DNA of 64,000 bases from an uncultured Prevotella sp. (GTDB taxonomy: Bacteria > Bacteroidota > Bacteroidia > Bacteroidales > Bacteroidaceae). Below the pieces are notes generated by a model, which ran no database searches, was not told the DNA's origin, and saw nothing but the letters and a program-made list of their open reading frames with translations. Shown here in pieces: positions 27,078 through 36,035 of the stretch (its first letter is position 1; every line of letters begins with the position of its first letter). The DNA lies in assembly GCA_946998295.1 (NCBI GenBank), contig CAMPYS010000002.1, positions 1-64,000 on the forward strand, written 5' to 3'. The translations under genes were made by a program, and so were the position numbers.

Positions 27078-28178
27078 ATGTTGAGAATTAAACTAAATAC
27101 TATATTTATAGGTATTATTTTTATGTTTAATATAGTACTTACTGGTTGCTATCATAAAAAAACACCTTCTCGTTTTCAGTTACCAGATAGTATTCAACAA
27201 AAGCAGATAGCTAATCGCGTTTCAAAGTCAAGAGATTCAATAGATTTGTGTAATGCAGATGCATATTTAAGAAAGTGGCACGGTAATAGTAGAGGTAATT
27301 TGGATTTGTATGATTTTCGTTTGAAGCATCATTATTCACAAGGATATAATTTTGTTGTACGTTCTGATTCGTTAATGTTGAAAAGACAACAACCAGAAGA
27401 GTTTGTTACTGGACTTAAAACAGATTCTTTTCCTGTTAATAAAGGGAAGTCTTTAGTAGTTGCTGATATTAGAATAATTCCCAATGATAGTATAGATTCT
27501 GTGTGGATTAATATAGCTACTGAGGATTGTCATTTTGGTTGGATTAGGGAAAAACAACTTTTGTCAAAAGTAGACCCAGATGATCCTATATCAAAATTTA
27601 TATCTTTATTTTCAAATACCCACTTAATAATTTTCTTAATAGTTATATCATTAATATCAATAGGCTATTTAATGCGAACTATAATGAAGCGAAATGCTCC
27701 TATAGTGGTATTTAATGATATAAATTCTTTATACCCTTCTTTATTAGTAATGACAGTTGCAACAGCAGCTACATTTTATGCTACTATTCAACTTTTTGCG
27801 TCTGAAACATGGAGAGAATTTTATTTTAATCCCTCGCTAAATCCATTTTCTCAACCTTTATTGTTGAAGTTATTTTTGTTGTTAGTATGGGGTATGCTTT
27901 TATTATTGATAGCATCGTTAGATGATATTAGGCGATTATTGAAATCAAGTGATGCTATATTATATCTTAGTGGACTTGCTGCTACTTGTGCTGTTAATTA
28001 TATAATATTTTCAGTTCTCACATTATATTATATAGGCTATATGTTATTGATAGTATATTTATACTATGTTATACGTGTTTGGGTTCATAGGAACAGTGCT
28101 ACTTATATATGTGGTAATTGTGGCAAACGTTTGCATCGAAAGGGTCGTTGCCCTCACTGTGGAGTGATAAATGAATAA
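27078..28178 (+). CDS. Lipoprotein with membrane helices and C-terminal zinc ribbon
   Basis: A 366-residue protein that I cannot name. It starts with a lipobox (IVLTGCYHKK, Cys24). The first ~170 residues have SH3-like character (GYNFVVRSDSLMLKRQ...CHFGWIREKQLLSK). Four to five hydrophobic helices follow (about 178-335), and a zinc ribbon ends it: CGNCGKRLHRKGRCPHCG with two CxxC. The gene is 5 bp downstream of the U32 gene and before a terminator, so it is probably co-expressed. The combination of an export signal and a ribbon that would normally be cytoplasmic is odd. Role unknown. Confidence 0.75.
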   Translation: MLRIKLNTIFIGIIFMFNIVLTGCYHKKTPSRFQLPDSIQQKQIANRVSKSRDSIDLCNADAYLRKWHGNSRGNLDLYDFRLKHHYSQGYNFVVRSDSLMLKRQQPEEFVTGLKTDSFPVNKGKSLVVADIRIIPNDSIDSVWINIATEDCHFGWIREKQLLSKVDPDDPISKFISLFSNTHLIIFLIVISLISIGYLMRTIMKRNAPIVVFNDINSLYPSLLVMTVATAATFYATIQLFASETWREFYFNPSLNPFSQPLLLKLFLLLVWGMLLLLIASLDDIRRLLKSSDAILYLSGLAATCAVNYIIFSVLTLYYIGYMLLIVYLYYVIRVWVHRNSATYICGNCGKRLHRKGRCPHCGVINE

Positions 28179-28213
28179 TAATGTTTCCTAATAAATAGGG
28201 ATTGTTATTTTTT
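28177..28213 (+). terminator. Terminator after the U32-lipoprotein operon
   Basis: A 14-bp imperfect stem (one mismatch, three G-U pairs) between 28177-28190 and 28196-28209, with loop ataaa, is followed by TTTT. It overlaps the stop codon of the lipoprotein gene. Confidence 0.55.
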
Positions 28214-28232
28214 GTATTTCTTTTTAATTTTG
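28201..28232 (+). promoter_or_regulatory. Promoter of the second TonB receptor
   Basis: ATTG (28201-28204), 20-nt spacer and TAATTTTG (28225-28232) fit the consensus. A start near 28238 leaves a leader of about 33 nt to the ATG at 28271, too short for a cobalamin or other known riboswitch. Confidence 0.7.
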
Positions 28233-28270
28233 CAGCGTAAAATAAATAATATTTTTTTCGAATAAGCAAC

Positions 28271-30757
28271 ATGTTAAAATCTTTAATTACATTATTATGT
28301 ATTTCTGCATTTTCTGTATCAGGATATGCTAATGCAGATAAGGTGAAAGTTGATACAACTCGTGTCTATGACATCGAGGAAGTAACTGTTTACGATCAAC
28401 CTAAGGAGTTTTCTTTTCTTAGACAGCAGCCTTTGAGTAGTACTTCATTTCACAGTAGTAATTTGAATCGTCTTGGAGTTACTGATTTACGAGGAATAAG
28501 TAACTATGTTCCCTCTTTAGTTATGCCAGCTTATGGTAGTAGACTTACTCCAGCGATTTATATGCGTGGTATAGGTTCAAGAGCAAATGCTCCAGCTGTA
28601 GGTTTGTATATAGATGGAATGCCAATGATATGTAAGACAGCTTTTAATACCCATTTATATGATATAGATCGTGTGGATATTTTGCGAGGTGCTCAAGGTA
28701 CATTATATGGTATAAATACTGAAGGAGGAATAGTTCGTATGTTTACTAAGAATCCTTTAAATTATAATGGTACAGATATAAAACTATCCGCAGGAAATAA
28801 ACTTTATAGAAATTTTGATATAGCTAATTATGGTAGGTTTACGGATAATTTAGGTTACTCTATATCAGCATTTTATACAGGACAAAATGGATTTTTTGTT
28901 AATAAGTTTAATGGTGAAAAAGCTGATCTTATTAATGAGTTTGGAGGAAGAGGTAGATTATCTTGGAAGGCTAATAATAGGCTAAATTTTGATTTAATAG
29001 CAGATTATCAGCATGTAAATCAAAAGCCATCACCATTTGGAGAAATCGTTACTGAAGAACAAGTGGCTACTGCTAAATTGACTTCTCCTTATTTTGGACT
29101 AAAGCCAGGAACTCAGCAACCTAATCATAATAGAGAAAATAATTATAAGAGAGATATTATAAATACAGGACTTGGTATAAAATATAAAGGAAATGGTTTC
29201 ATGCTAAGCTCTATGACTTCATGGCAGAATCTTAATGATTGTATGCTTATGGATGCAGACTATCTACCCCAAGACTTTTTTCATTATAAACAAACACAAA
29301 ACCATAACTCTTTATTTCAAGAATTATCTTTAAAAGGTGGAAATAGCAATAAATGGCATTGGACTATAGGGGCTGTAGCTTCTTACCAATGGATGAAAAC
29401 TAATACGCCTGTATATTTTGATTCTGAAATGAATAAGAATTTAAGCAGATTTGCTTCTATGGGGGCTTATACTGGTATACTTAATAAAATGGTTGCAAGT
29501 ATTGCTCAAAAATTAATAGCTAAAGGTAAACCAGCCGAAATTGCAGAGAAAGAAGCTAAGGTTATGGCTATTGCTGCAATTGCAAAAGCTGGAGGTGTAA
29601 ACATAAAAATGAAATTAGATCCTATAGCAGAAGAGTTTAAAACTCCTAATTTTAACTTTGGTGTCTTTCACGAGAGTAATATAAAGCTTGGTTCAAGGTT
29701 GCGTGCTACATTAGGACTACGTTATGATTATTCGCATACTTCTATTGAATATGCTACAACTTCAAAGATACTAATAGATGGTAGTGTAATGGGAAGAACG
29801 ATGAAAGCTATAGTAAGCTCTAATTTGAATAATACTGAAAATAATAAGTTTAATCAATTATTACCTAAGATAGGTTTAACTTATGAGCTTCATAATGGTA
29901 GTAATATTTATGCTATATGGCAGAAAGGTTATCGAGCTGGTGGTTATAATATCGAAATGTTTGGAGATATTATGCAAGGAGAAATTATGAAAGCAGCACA
30001 AGGAGCTAGAGGTAATATAGATATAAAGCATGATGATGCAGCTTATCGTAAAATAGCAGAAACTATATCTTATAAGCCTGAAATTAGTTTTAACTATGAA
30101 GTGGGTGCTCATCTTAATTTGATGAAAGGACAATTGAAAATCGATTTAGCAGCTTACTATATACAGGTACGTAATCAACAATTATCAGTTATGGCTACTA
30201 ACTATGGATTAGGTCGTACTATGACTAATGCAGGAAAGAGTCATTCTTGCGGGTTTGAGGCTATGTTTCGTGGTATAGCTCTAAAAGATAGGTTAAATTA
30301 TACGTTTAGCTATGGTTTTACAAATGCTGTATTTGATGAGTATTCTGAAACAAAGCGTGGAAAATTACTTAATTATAAGGGTAATAGAATTCCATTTATA
30401 CCTCAATCAACATTATCTGCTACAGCAGATTATTATATAAGCGTTGATCCAAAAGCTTTGTTAAATCCTAAAAATAAATTTCATTTACGTGGAGTTACTT
30501 TAGGTGCAGACTTATCTGCTCAAGGTAATACTTATTGGAATAATACAAATACTCTATCACAAAACTTTTATGCTCTACTTGGAGCGCATGCCAATGGTGA
30601 CTTTGGTCCAATGTCTATAAATGTTTGGATAAAGAACCTTACAGATACTAAATATAATACTTTTGTGATTCAAAGTGCTGCTACAGGAAAAAATTATACA
30701 TTTGGACAGTTAGGTAATCCTTTCCAAATGGGTATAGATATAGCTTTTCATTTATAG
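28271..30757 (+). CDS. TonB-dependent receptor (FecA/BtuB-like class without SusC domain)
   Basis: An 828-residue outer-membrane transporter with signal peptide (residues 1-22, ending GYANA). There is no CarboxypepD_reg domain; residues about 33-150 form the plug with the TonB-box-like EEVTVYD, ISNYVPSLVMPAYGSRLTPAIYMRGIGSR, VGLYIDGMP and RVDILRGAQGTLYGINTEGGIVRM. The barrel ends GNPFQMGIDIAFHL. The family usually takes up siderophores, haem or cobalamin. No biosynthesis or permease genes lie beside it, so the substrate is open. A terminator follows at 30799. Confidence 0.9.
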   Translation: MLKSLITLLCISAFSVSGYANADKVKVDTTRVYDIEEVTVYDQPKEFSFLRQQPLSSTSFHSSNLNRLGVTDLRGISNYVPSLVMPAYGSRLTPAIYMRGIGSRANAPAVGLYIDGMPMICKTAFNTHLYDIDRVDILRGAQGTLYGINTEGGIVRMFTKNPLNYNGTDIKLSAGNKLYRNFDIANYGRFTDNLGYSISAFYTGQNGFFVNKFNGEKADLINEFGGRGRLSWKANNRLNFDLIADYQHVNQKPSPFGEIVTEEQVATAKLTSPYFGLKPGTQQPNHNRENNYKRDIINTGLGIKYKGNGFMLSSMTSWQNLNDCMLMDADYLPQDFFHYKQTQNHNSLFQELSLKGGNSNKWHWTIGAVASYQWMKTNTPVYFDSEMNKNLSRFASMGAYTGILNKMVASIAQKLIAKGKPAEIAEKEAKVMAIAAIAKAGGVNIKMKLDPIAEEFKTPNFNFGVFHESNIKLGSRLRATLGLRYDYSHTSIEYATTSKILIDGSVMGRTMKAIVSSNLNNTENNKFNQLLPKIGLTYELHNGSNIYAIWQKGYRAGGYNIEMFGDIMQGEIMKAAQGARGNIDIKHDDAAYRKIAETISYKPEISFNYEVGAHLNLMKGQLKIDLAAYYIQVRNQQLSVMATNYGLGRTMTNAGKSHSCGFEAMFRGIALKDRLNYTFSYGFTNAVFDEYSETKRGKLLNYKGNRIPFIPQSTLSATADYYISVDPKALLNPKNKFHLRGVTLGADLSAQGNTYWNNTNTLSQNFYALLGAHANGDFGPMSINVWIKNLTDTKYNTFVIQSAATGKNYTFGQLGNPFQMGIDIAFHL

Positions 30758-30798
30758 AAAATAATTGTTATAAAAAAAGTATATACTGTTAGAAAATA

Positions 30799-30833
30799 AA
30801 AACCGCCAAACTCGTGAGGAGTAAGGCGGTTTT
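30799..30833. terminator. Bidirectional intrinsic terminator
   Basis: A 9-bp stem, aaaaccgcc (30799-30807) and ggcggtttt (30825-30833), flanked by A and T tracts, with an inner actc/gagt pairing. It separates the convergent TonB receptor gene (+) from the end of the polysaccharide locus (-). Confidence 0.88.
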
Positions 30834-30870
30834 ATTTTGTATTGTAGTAACTATTGAAAAAGTAGAAATA

Positions 30871-31980
30871 TCACTTTAGTTGGTGTCTTAACCAAGCTTT
30901 ATAAATTATGTGCCACCATCTGGAAATAGGGCGACCAAAAATAGTTTCGCTTGGATAATCAATGGCAAAATGTAGATTACGATATATTTCTATGAAATAT
31001 TGATAATATACTGACTTTCCAGAAAAATTGAAGCGTTTATCATAAAAGCCAAAATTACCACCTAATATTATTTCACGTTCTAATATTTTTCCAAGACGTT
31101 CATTAGGCTTTGTGATAAGGTATCTATCTTCTATTCCTAATATTTTTTTCATAATATACATAACTGCAGTAGCAAACTTGTACATATTGAGGTGCTTGAG
31201 TAGTGTTATACTATCTTTTTTTTCTTTTTCTGTGAATTCTTTATGGAGTAGATAATAATAGTCTATCATTTGTCTTAGCCCAATACCTTCAAAGAAAAAA
31301 TGATGCATTAGATGAGATAGTTGAAATATTAAATCGAAGTCCTTAGTTAGACAGTTTATATAACCTAAATTATTAGGAAGTTCCTTTCTATTGTTGAATT
31401 GTTTCTCACTATATTTATTAAAATATCGACGTAAACGGTATTCATAAAAAAGATTTCCCATGAATGATGGAAAAAAATGGAGTTCTATAGGTGTTTTTGT
31501 TAGATTTACTTGTATATGATGGTAGTCTATTTCTGCTTTTGGGTCATATTTTTTTGCTATTTTTATGATGTCTATCGCATTAGTATTTACCCATAAATCT
31601 ATATCTCCTGGAACTCTCAAATATGGATTGGGATACATTAGTGCATTTGCTTGACCTTTTAGTACACAAGAGTTTAAATTGTATTTTTCTTTGAATAGAG
31701 AAGTTAAGTAATTTGCATCTTTGAATGCCTGTTTATTTGCCTTTAGTAGCGATTGATAGCAAATATAAAATTTTAAAATAATATTTCTATTAGGTTTATA
31801 CTTGCTATTACTAAGCTTCTCTATCCCATGATATAGAACTCCAAGAATAGCTTGCTCCTTTCCAAAGGTGAATAGGTCATCCCAATCTATATTATTTATG
31901 GATGATGGTATGCTTAAGGTATCATTTAAGCTAAATCTCAAAAATTCAAAATAGTTTAAAACTCTCGAATCGTATGTCAT
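30871..31980 (-). CDS. Nucleotidyltransferase-fold protein of polysaccharide loci (NTP_transf_5-like)
   Basis: A 369-residue protein with a minimal nucleotidyltransferase core: VLKGQANALMYPNPYLRVPGDIDLWV (about residues 108-133), where the GDIDLWV supplies the two metal-binding acids. The rest is helical. Members of this uncharacterised family are common at the end of Bacteroidales capsule operons. It may transfer a nucleotidyl or phospho group but no activity is known. Last gene of the minus-strand locus, 14 bp after the aminotransferase. Confidence 0.78.
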   Translation of the reverse strand: MTYDSRVLNYFEFLRFSLNDTLSIPSSINNIDWDDLFTFGKEQAILGVLYHGIEKLSNSKYKPNRNIILKFYICYQSLLKANKQAFKDANYLTSLFKEKYNLNSCVLKGQANALMYPNPYLRVPGDIDLWVNTNAIDIIKIAKKYDPKAEIDYHHIQVNLTKTPIELHFFPSFMGNLFYEYRLRRYFNKYSEKQFNNRKELPNNLGYINCLTKDFDLIFQLSHLMHHFFFEGIGLRQMIDYYYLLHKEFTEKEKKDSITLLKHLNMYKFATAVMYIMKKILGIEDRYLITKPNERLGKILEREIILGGNFGFYDKRFNFSGKSVYYQYFIEIYRNLHFAIDYPSETIFGRPISRWWHIIYKAWLRHQLK

Positions 31981-31994
31981 CTAAATATATTGTT

Positions 31995-33248
31995 TTATAG
32001 AATATTAGACTTAATTGATTGAATTATAAATTTTGCATCTTCATTGCTTACCATTGGACCAGAAGGAAGACAAAGACCTGATTTAAATAGAGATTCACTG
32101 ATACCATTTATATATGCTGGGCAATTTTTATAAACTGGTTGTAGGTGCATAGGTTTCCATAGTGGTCGACTTTCTATATTTAATTTATCTAAGGCTAAAC
32201 GCATCGCTTCAACATTTGTATTTGGTTCACAATTTGTGTGTATGTTATTTGTATTATGAACTACACCAGCAGCCCCTCCAACAGAACCTTGAACTGTTTT
32301 AGCGTAGGCTGATGATTCACCTTTTACTTTTAGTGATGGGGATAGAATAATAGTGTTTAGCCAAAAGTTTGATGAGGATAACTTATTTGGATTATCATGG
32401 AATGTTATACCATTAATATCCTTAAGTCCTTCTCGATAAAGAGTGGCTATGTGTTGATGATGTGTTATGTGGTCATTAAGAACTGTCATTTGACCTCTAC
32501 CAATTCCTGCACAAATATTACTTAATCGATAGTTGAAACCAATCTTTTCATGTTGATAGTAAGGATAACTTTCGCGTGCTTGTGTGGCATAGAACATTAT
32601 ACGTTCTTTGGTTTCTTTGTTTGAGCATATTAATGCTCCTCCTCCTGATGTGGTAATCATCTTATTACCATTAAAACTTAATACGCCATATCTTCCAAAT
32701 GTTCCTACAACTTGATTGTTATATCGACTTCCTAATCCTTCTGCAGCATCTTCAATTACTGGTATTTCATATCGTTGTGCTATTTTAAGTATTTCATCAA
32801 TCTTAGCAGGCATACCATATAGGTAAACTAAAATAATAGCTTTTGGTTTCTGTCCTGTTTTATTTATTCGATCTTTAATTGCATCTTCTAAAAGAGCTGG
32901 ATTCATATTCCAAGTTTCTGCTTCTGAGTCTATAAATACAGGCGTTGCTCCGAGATAGGTTATAGGGTTTGCACTGGCACAGAAAGTAAAACTTTGACAA
33001 AGTATCTCGTCTCCTATAGTTACTCCTAAATCTATTAGCGCAAGGTGAATTGCCGATGTTCCAGAACATAGAGCAACAACTTCTTTATTATTGCTATTGC
33101 AGGGGGTAATAAATTTTTGTAAATCACTTTCAAATCCATTTACATTTGGACCAAGTGGGACAACCCAATTTGTATCAAAAGCTTCTTGGATATATTTCAT
33201 TTCATTGCCACTCATGTGAGCGAGGCATAGATATATTCGTTTGTTCAT
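31995..33248 (-). CDS. DegT/DnrJ/EryC1 aminotransferase (PglE-like)
   Basis: A PLP aminotransferase that would convert a UDP-4-keto sugar to the 4-amino sugar; the HMSGNEMKYIQEAFDTNWVVPLGPNVNGFE start and the 417-residue length resemble PglE/PerA-type enzymes. The catalytic Lys is in SFNGNKMITTSGGG (about residue 197) and EDAAEGLGS carries the PLP-binding Asp. An insertion near residues 318-352 (GVVHNTNNIHTN) is unusual. With a PglC-like transferase in the same locus it suggests a bacillosamine-type first sugar; no dehydratase or acetyltransferase for that sugar is in the window. Sits 6 bp after the phosphoethanolamine transferase gene. Confidence 0.85.
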   Translation of the reverse strand: MNKRIYLCLAHMSGNEMKYIQEAFDTNWVVPLGPNVNGFESDLQKFITPCNSNNKEVVALCSGTSAIHLALIDLGVTIGDEILCQSFTFCASANPITYLGATPVFIDSEAETWNMNPALLEDAIKDRINKTGQKPKAIILVYLYGMPAKIDEILKIAQRYEIPVIEDAAEGLGSRYNNQVVGTFGRYGVLSFNGNKMITTSGGGALICSNKETKERIMFYATQARESYPYYQHEKIGFNYRLSNICAGIGRGQMTVLNDHITHHQHIATLYREGLKDINGITFHDNPNKLSSSNFWLNTIILSPSLKVKGESSAYAKTVQGSVGGAAGVVHNTNNIHTNCEPNTNVEAMRLALDKLNIESRPLWKPMHLQPVYKNCPAYINGISESLFKSGLCLPSGPMVSNEDAKFIIQSIKSNIL

Positions 33249-33254
33249 TTTATG

Positions 33255-34490
33255 TTATTTACAGTATTTATCGTAATCGTATCCGTTAAGAATACGTTTG
33301 CGTGGTTTATATTTTTTGCTAAGTAAATCTCTATCTGCTTTATACCACTTTGATCTCATACCAACAATGTGGAAAAGTATTTGACAAACATTATCAGTCA
33401 TGAAAGGTTTATCTTTTGCAGCTTTTACAGCTTTTACAATTTCTGGGTACCGCTTCATGTATGACTTAGAAAACCAAATAACGAAAGGTATTTCATATTG
33501 ATATTTAAGATAATTTTTTACATCTCCATTACATTTTATTCTGCTTTTGGAGTCTCTATAATCATATATTTCTTCTCCATGATCTGAAAAATAAATCATT
33601 ATTGTAGGTTTATTAGCATAGTATGTAGCTATTTTCTTGATAACGCAATCATTATAATAAGTGGCATTGTCGTATTCTGCTATTTCTTGCTTTTTATTTT
33701 TTGTTAGATAAATATCTTTTCTTTTTATATCTTTTGCAGAGAATTTATTATATACTTTTGTATGTGGATAACGTTCGGATACATCAAAATGTTGCCCAAT
33801 TAAATGGAATATTATTAAATTTTTACGTTTAGCTTTTTCTCCTTGTTTTTGTATGAAATCGTCTACAAGTTGTCCATCATAGTTTAATGTTTTTTCAGAT
33901 AGTGCAGAATATGATAGTTTGCGTATTTCTTTATTATAAAAAAAAGAATTTACAGAAAATGTGAAAAATTCAGCTTTAAGATATTCTGCTTGATTATCCC
34001 AAAAAGTAACATTATAGCCAGTTTTCTTAAAAAGTATAGGAAAGAATGCCGTTTCATACCATTTTTCACCATCAGCTATACTGTTACAGCAAAATGTATT
34101 TTTTTGAACGAAAGTAGTAAGATTAAAAGGGGCTACTACATCTGTGAATGCAATTAATTGTCCTTTATCTTTTTCACTTTTCATAAATGGTGTAGTGGGA
34201 AGATAATATCCATATATCGAAGCATGATGTTTTATATATGATTCTCCTAAAATATAAATTATGTTTATAGAGTCTTTATTGTTTTTTGTAAAATAATCTG
34301 TTATATTTTGCTTGTTAATGGAGTGTGAATTTTTTATAGCTGTTTCTATATCTTTTGCAGCTAATCTACAAGATTTGTAAGAATAGAAAGTTGAAGTTAT
34401 AGCATCCATTGGAAAGTTTCGATTTTTCTGAGATAATTTATCTAAATCTGTTAGAACTTTACATTGTGCGATGTTTAAATAAAACTTCAT
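33255..34490 (-). CDS. Phosphoethanolamine transferase, catalytic part (sulfatase fold), frame-separated
   Basis: A 411-residue open frame with the sulfatase/EptA fold: IIYILGESYIKHHASIYGYYLPTTPF with the Glu and the Thr-type nucleophile region (DVVAPFNLTTFVQK), FWDNQAEY, and metal-site HGEE in MIYFSDHGEEIYDY plus FHLIGQHF. It would place phosphoethanolamine on a lipid or glycan. The membrane half is encoded in another frame at 34532-35041. Reading upstream in this frame gives a hydrophobic helix (LGILTIIILSLGIYQ) that joins the two; the break is the C7/G7 tract at 34545-34551. One more base would restore a single protein of about 600 residues. Alone it lacks its membrane anchor, so the ATG at 34490 is only nominal. 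Confidence 0.85.
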   Translation of the reverse strand: MKFYLNIAQCKVLTDLDKLSQKNRNFPMDAITSTFYSYKSCRLAAKDIETAIKNSHSINKQNITDYFTKNNKDSINIIYILGESYIKHHASIYGYYLPTTPFMKSEKDKGQLIAFTDVVAPFNLTTFVQKNTFCCNSIADGEKWYETAFFPILFKKTGYNVTFWDNQAEYLKAEFFTFSVNSFFYNKEIRKLSYSALSEKTLNYDGQLVDDFIQKQGEKAKRKNLIIFHLIGQHFDVSERYPHTKVYNKFSAKDIKRKDIYLTKNKKQEIAEYDNATYYNDCVIKKIATYYANKPTIMIYFSDHGEEIYDYRDSKSRIKCNGDVKNYLKYQYEIPFVIWFSKSYMKRYPEIVKAVKAAKDKPFMTDNVCQILFHIVGMRSKWYKADRDLLSKKYKPRKRILNGYDYDKYCK

Positions 34491-34531
34491 TTGATATATT
34501 CCTAATGAAAGGATTATTATTGTTAAAATAC

Positions 34532-35041
34532 CTAAACATAGAATGGGGGGGTAGTGCTTATATTATTGTAAATTAATTTATTACGAACTTTCTTACTCCA
34601 TAAACATTCTAACAAAAATATTCCTATTAAAATTATAATTGTTGACAAATATGCAATTATAGCTTTGCTGTTAAATAAAAAAGTTGTAATGCATTCGCTT
34701 GCTTCTTTTTTGTTTGTTTCTGATATTAGTAGCATTATACGTGGTGATATCCATTGTCCGAAAACTAACCATAAAACCATATATGTAGCAAAAAGTAAAA
34801 GACCTAAAATATAAAATGTAATTTTCATACTCTTTACTTTATGCCCTATAAAGGAGAAAATAATAGCAATTAATAAAGTTATAGCATAGTATTTATAAGA
34901 TTCGCTACGTTCTAAGCTATTAAAAATAGTATCCTTCAGAGTTGTAGGAACAAGACAAAAGGTAAAAATCAATATAAATGGTAACTCACTTAATACAAGT
35001 TGCCCAACTTTATAAATGAATTGTAAAATTTTTATTTTCAT
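34532..35041 (-). CDS. Phosphoethanolamine transferase, N-terminal membrane part, frame-separated
   Basis: The frame begins MKIKILQFIYKVGQ at 35041, 7 bp after the ATP-grasp stop; an earlier ATG at 35077 would overlap that gene and is less likely. It encodes about four transmembrane helices (residues about 10-155), as in the N-terminal region of EptA-type enzymes, and ends in STTPPFYV at a premature stop directly after the poly-C tract. It is the 5' part of the gene continued at 33255-34490. In the present state it would make a membrane fragment without a catalytic domain. Confidence 0.8.
   Translation of the reverse strand: MKIKILQFIYKVGQLVLSELPFILIFTFCLVPTTLKDTIFNSLERSESYKYYAITLLIAIIFSFIGHKVKSMKITFYILGLLLFATYMVLWLVFGQWISPRIMLLISETNKKEASECITTFLFNSKAIIAYLSTIIILIGIFLLECLWSKKVRNKLIYNNISTTPPFYV
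34545..34551. repeat. G7 tract (C7 in the coding strand) at the frameshift
   Basis: Seven G on the plus strand. With C7 the upstream frame ends 4 codons later; with C8 the frame runs straight into the catalytic part (ACC CCC CCC ATT CTA). Such a run is unusual in this AT-rich DNA. A sequencing error of one base is the main alternative. Confidence 0.9.
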
Positions 35042-35048
35042 TATATTT

Positions 35049-36032
35049 TTATTTTGCCAAATCTTTTTTGTCAACAATTACTACCCCATCATACATTAAC
35101 ATAAGAACATCTTCTTTATATTGTCCTATGATATTTTGATTTTGTATACCTTTTATGTTATTAGCAATTAGTTTAAAAAAGTCTACTCCTGCACCATAAG
35201 CATGTAGGTATGCACCACCAAAACGTGGATTTACTTCAGATAGATAATATTCGCTGTCTTTATACCAAAAGTCCATATCTACAGGTCCATTAAACTCTAA
35301 TACCTTACAAATATCTTTGATAAAAGCAAAAAGTTTCTCATCTTTAAAAGAAATAGTTTTGCTGGCTCCTCCAATTTTTGTTTCTAATTTTCGCTTTGAA
35401 AAGGCTGCTACAGGTTCATGAGAAATGGTATCAATATACACATCAGCATCACAATCTTCACAGTTCATAAATTCTTGAATGATATATGTAAATTCTCCTT
35501 CATCAAAATATTGTTGAAGTTCATTCATAGTGTTTACTTTATGTATACCTACGCTACCACTACCTGCTATAGGTTTTATAAATACTGGAAATGTTATTTC
35601 TCCTTTGTCTAATCCTTTACGAAAAGATGCTATATTATTATAGGTAAGTACTGTATTGATGCCTTTACAGGATAGGTGTTTAAAGAATTGGTATTTATCA
35701 AAGCAATAAGCAGCTGTACTACGTTCTGGACAAAGTGGCAATATTCCATTTTGTAAAAACAGTTCTCTGTTTTTAGCCAAAATTTCTATTTCTGGATCTA
35801 TTAATGTTGTAATGGCATTTACATTATTTTCTTTACATATATTTAAAATAGTTTCTATATAATTTTTATCCGTAATTTTAGGTACAATAAAATGTTTGTC
35901 AGCTATATATAGCGCAGGTGCTATAGGTGAATTATCAGCACATATAATTTGACAATTATCACCTAATGATTGTTTTAAAAATTTAAGTAGCTGCACTCTT
36001 CTACCACAACTACAAAAAAGTATTGTATTCAT
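35049..36032 (-). CDS. ATP-grasp ligase of polysaccharide locus (copy A)
   Basis: A 327-residue ATP-grasp enzyme. Residues 1-100 are a Rossmann-like pre-ATP-grasp domain (ILFCSCGRRVQLLKFLKQSLGD); the ATP-grasp part shows FPVFIKPIAGSGSVGIHKV (about 150-168, phosphate-binding loop), YIIQEFMNCEDCDADVYID and the metal-binding EVNPRFGGAYLHAYGAG (about 267-283). Such enzymes ligate a carboxylate to an amine through an acyl-phosphate. It is directly followed (in the opposite order of transcription, preceded) by the PLP decarboxylase with 3 bp spacing, an arrangement repeated at 53849-56000. Product unknown. Confidence 0.88.
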   Translation of the reverse strand: MNTILFCSCGRRVQLLKFLKQSLGDNCQIICADNSPIAPALYIADKHFIVPKITDKNYIETILNICKENNVNAITTLIDPEIEILAKNRELFLQNGILPLCPERSTAAYCFDKYQFFKHLSCKGINTVLTYNNIASFRKGLDKGEITFPVFIKPIAGSGSVGIHKVNTMNELQQYFDEGEFTYIIQEFMNCEDCDADVYIDTISHEPVAAFSKRKLETKIGGASKTISFKDEKLFAFIKDICKVLEFNGPVDMDFWYKDSEYYLSEVNPRFGGAYLHAYGAGVDFFKLIANNIKGIQNQNIIGQYKEDVLMLMYDGVVIVDKKDLAK

Positions 36033-36035
36033 TTT

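Noticed and set aside
28179..28270. Cobalamin or other riboswitch before the second TonB receptor
   Set aside because: Only about 33 nt separate the inferred transcript start from the ATG, too few for a known riboswitch.
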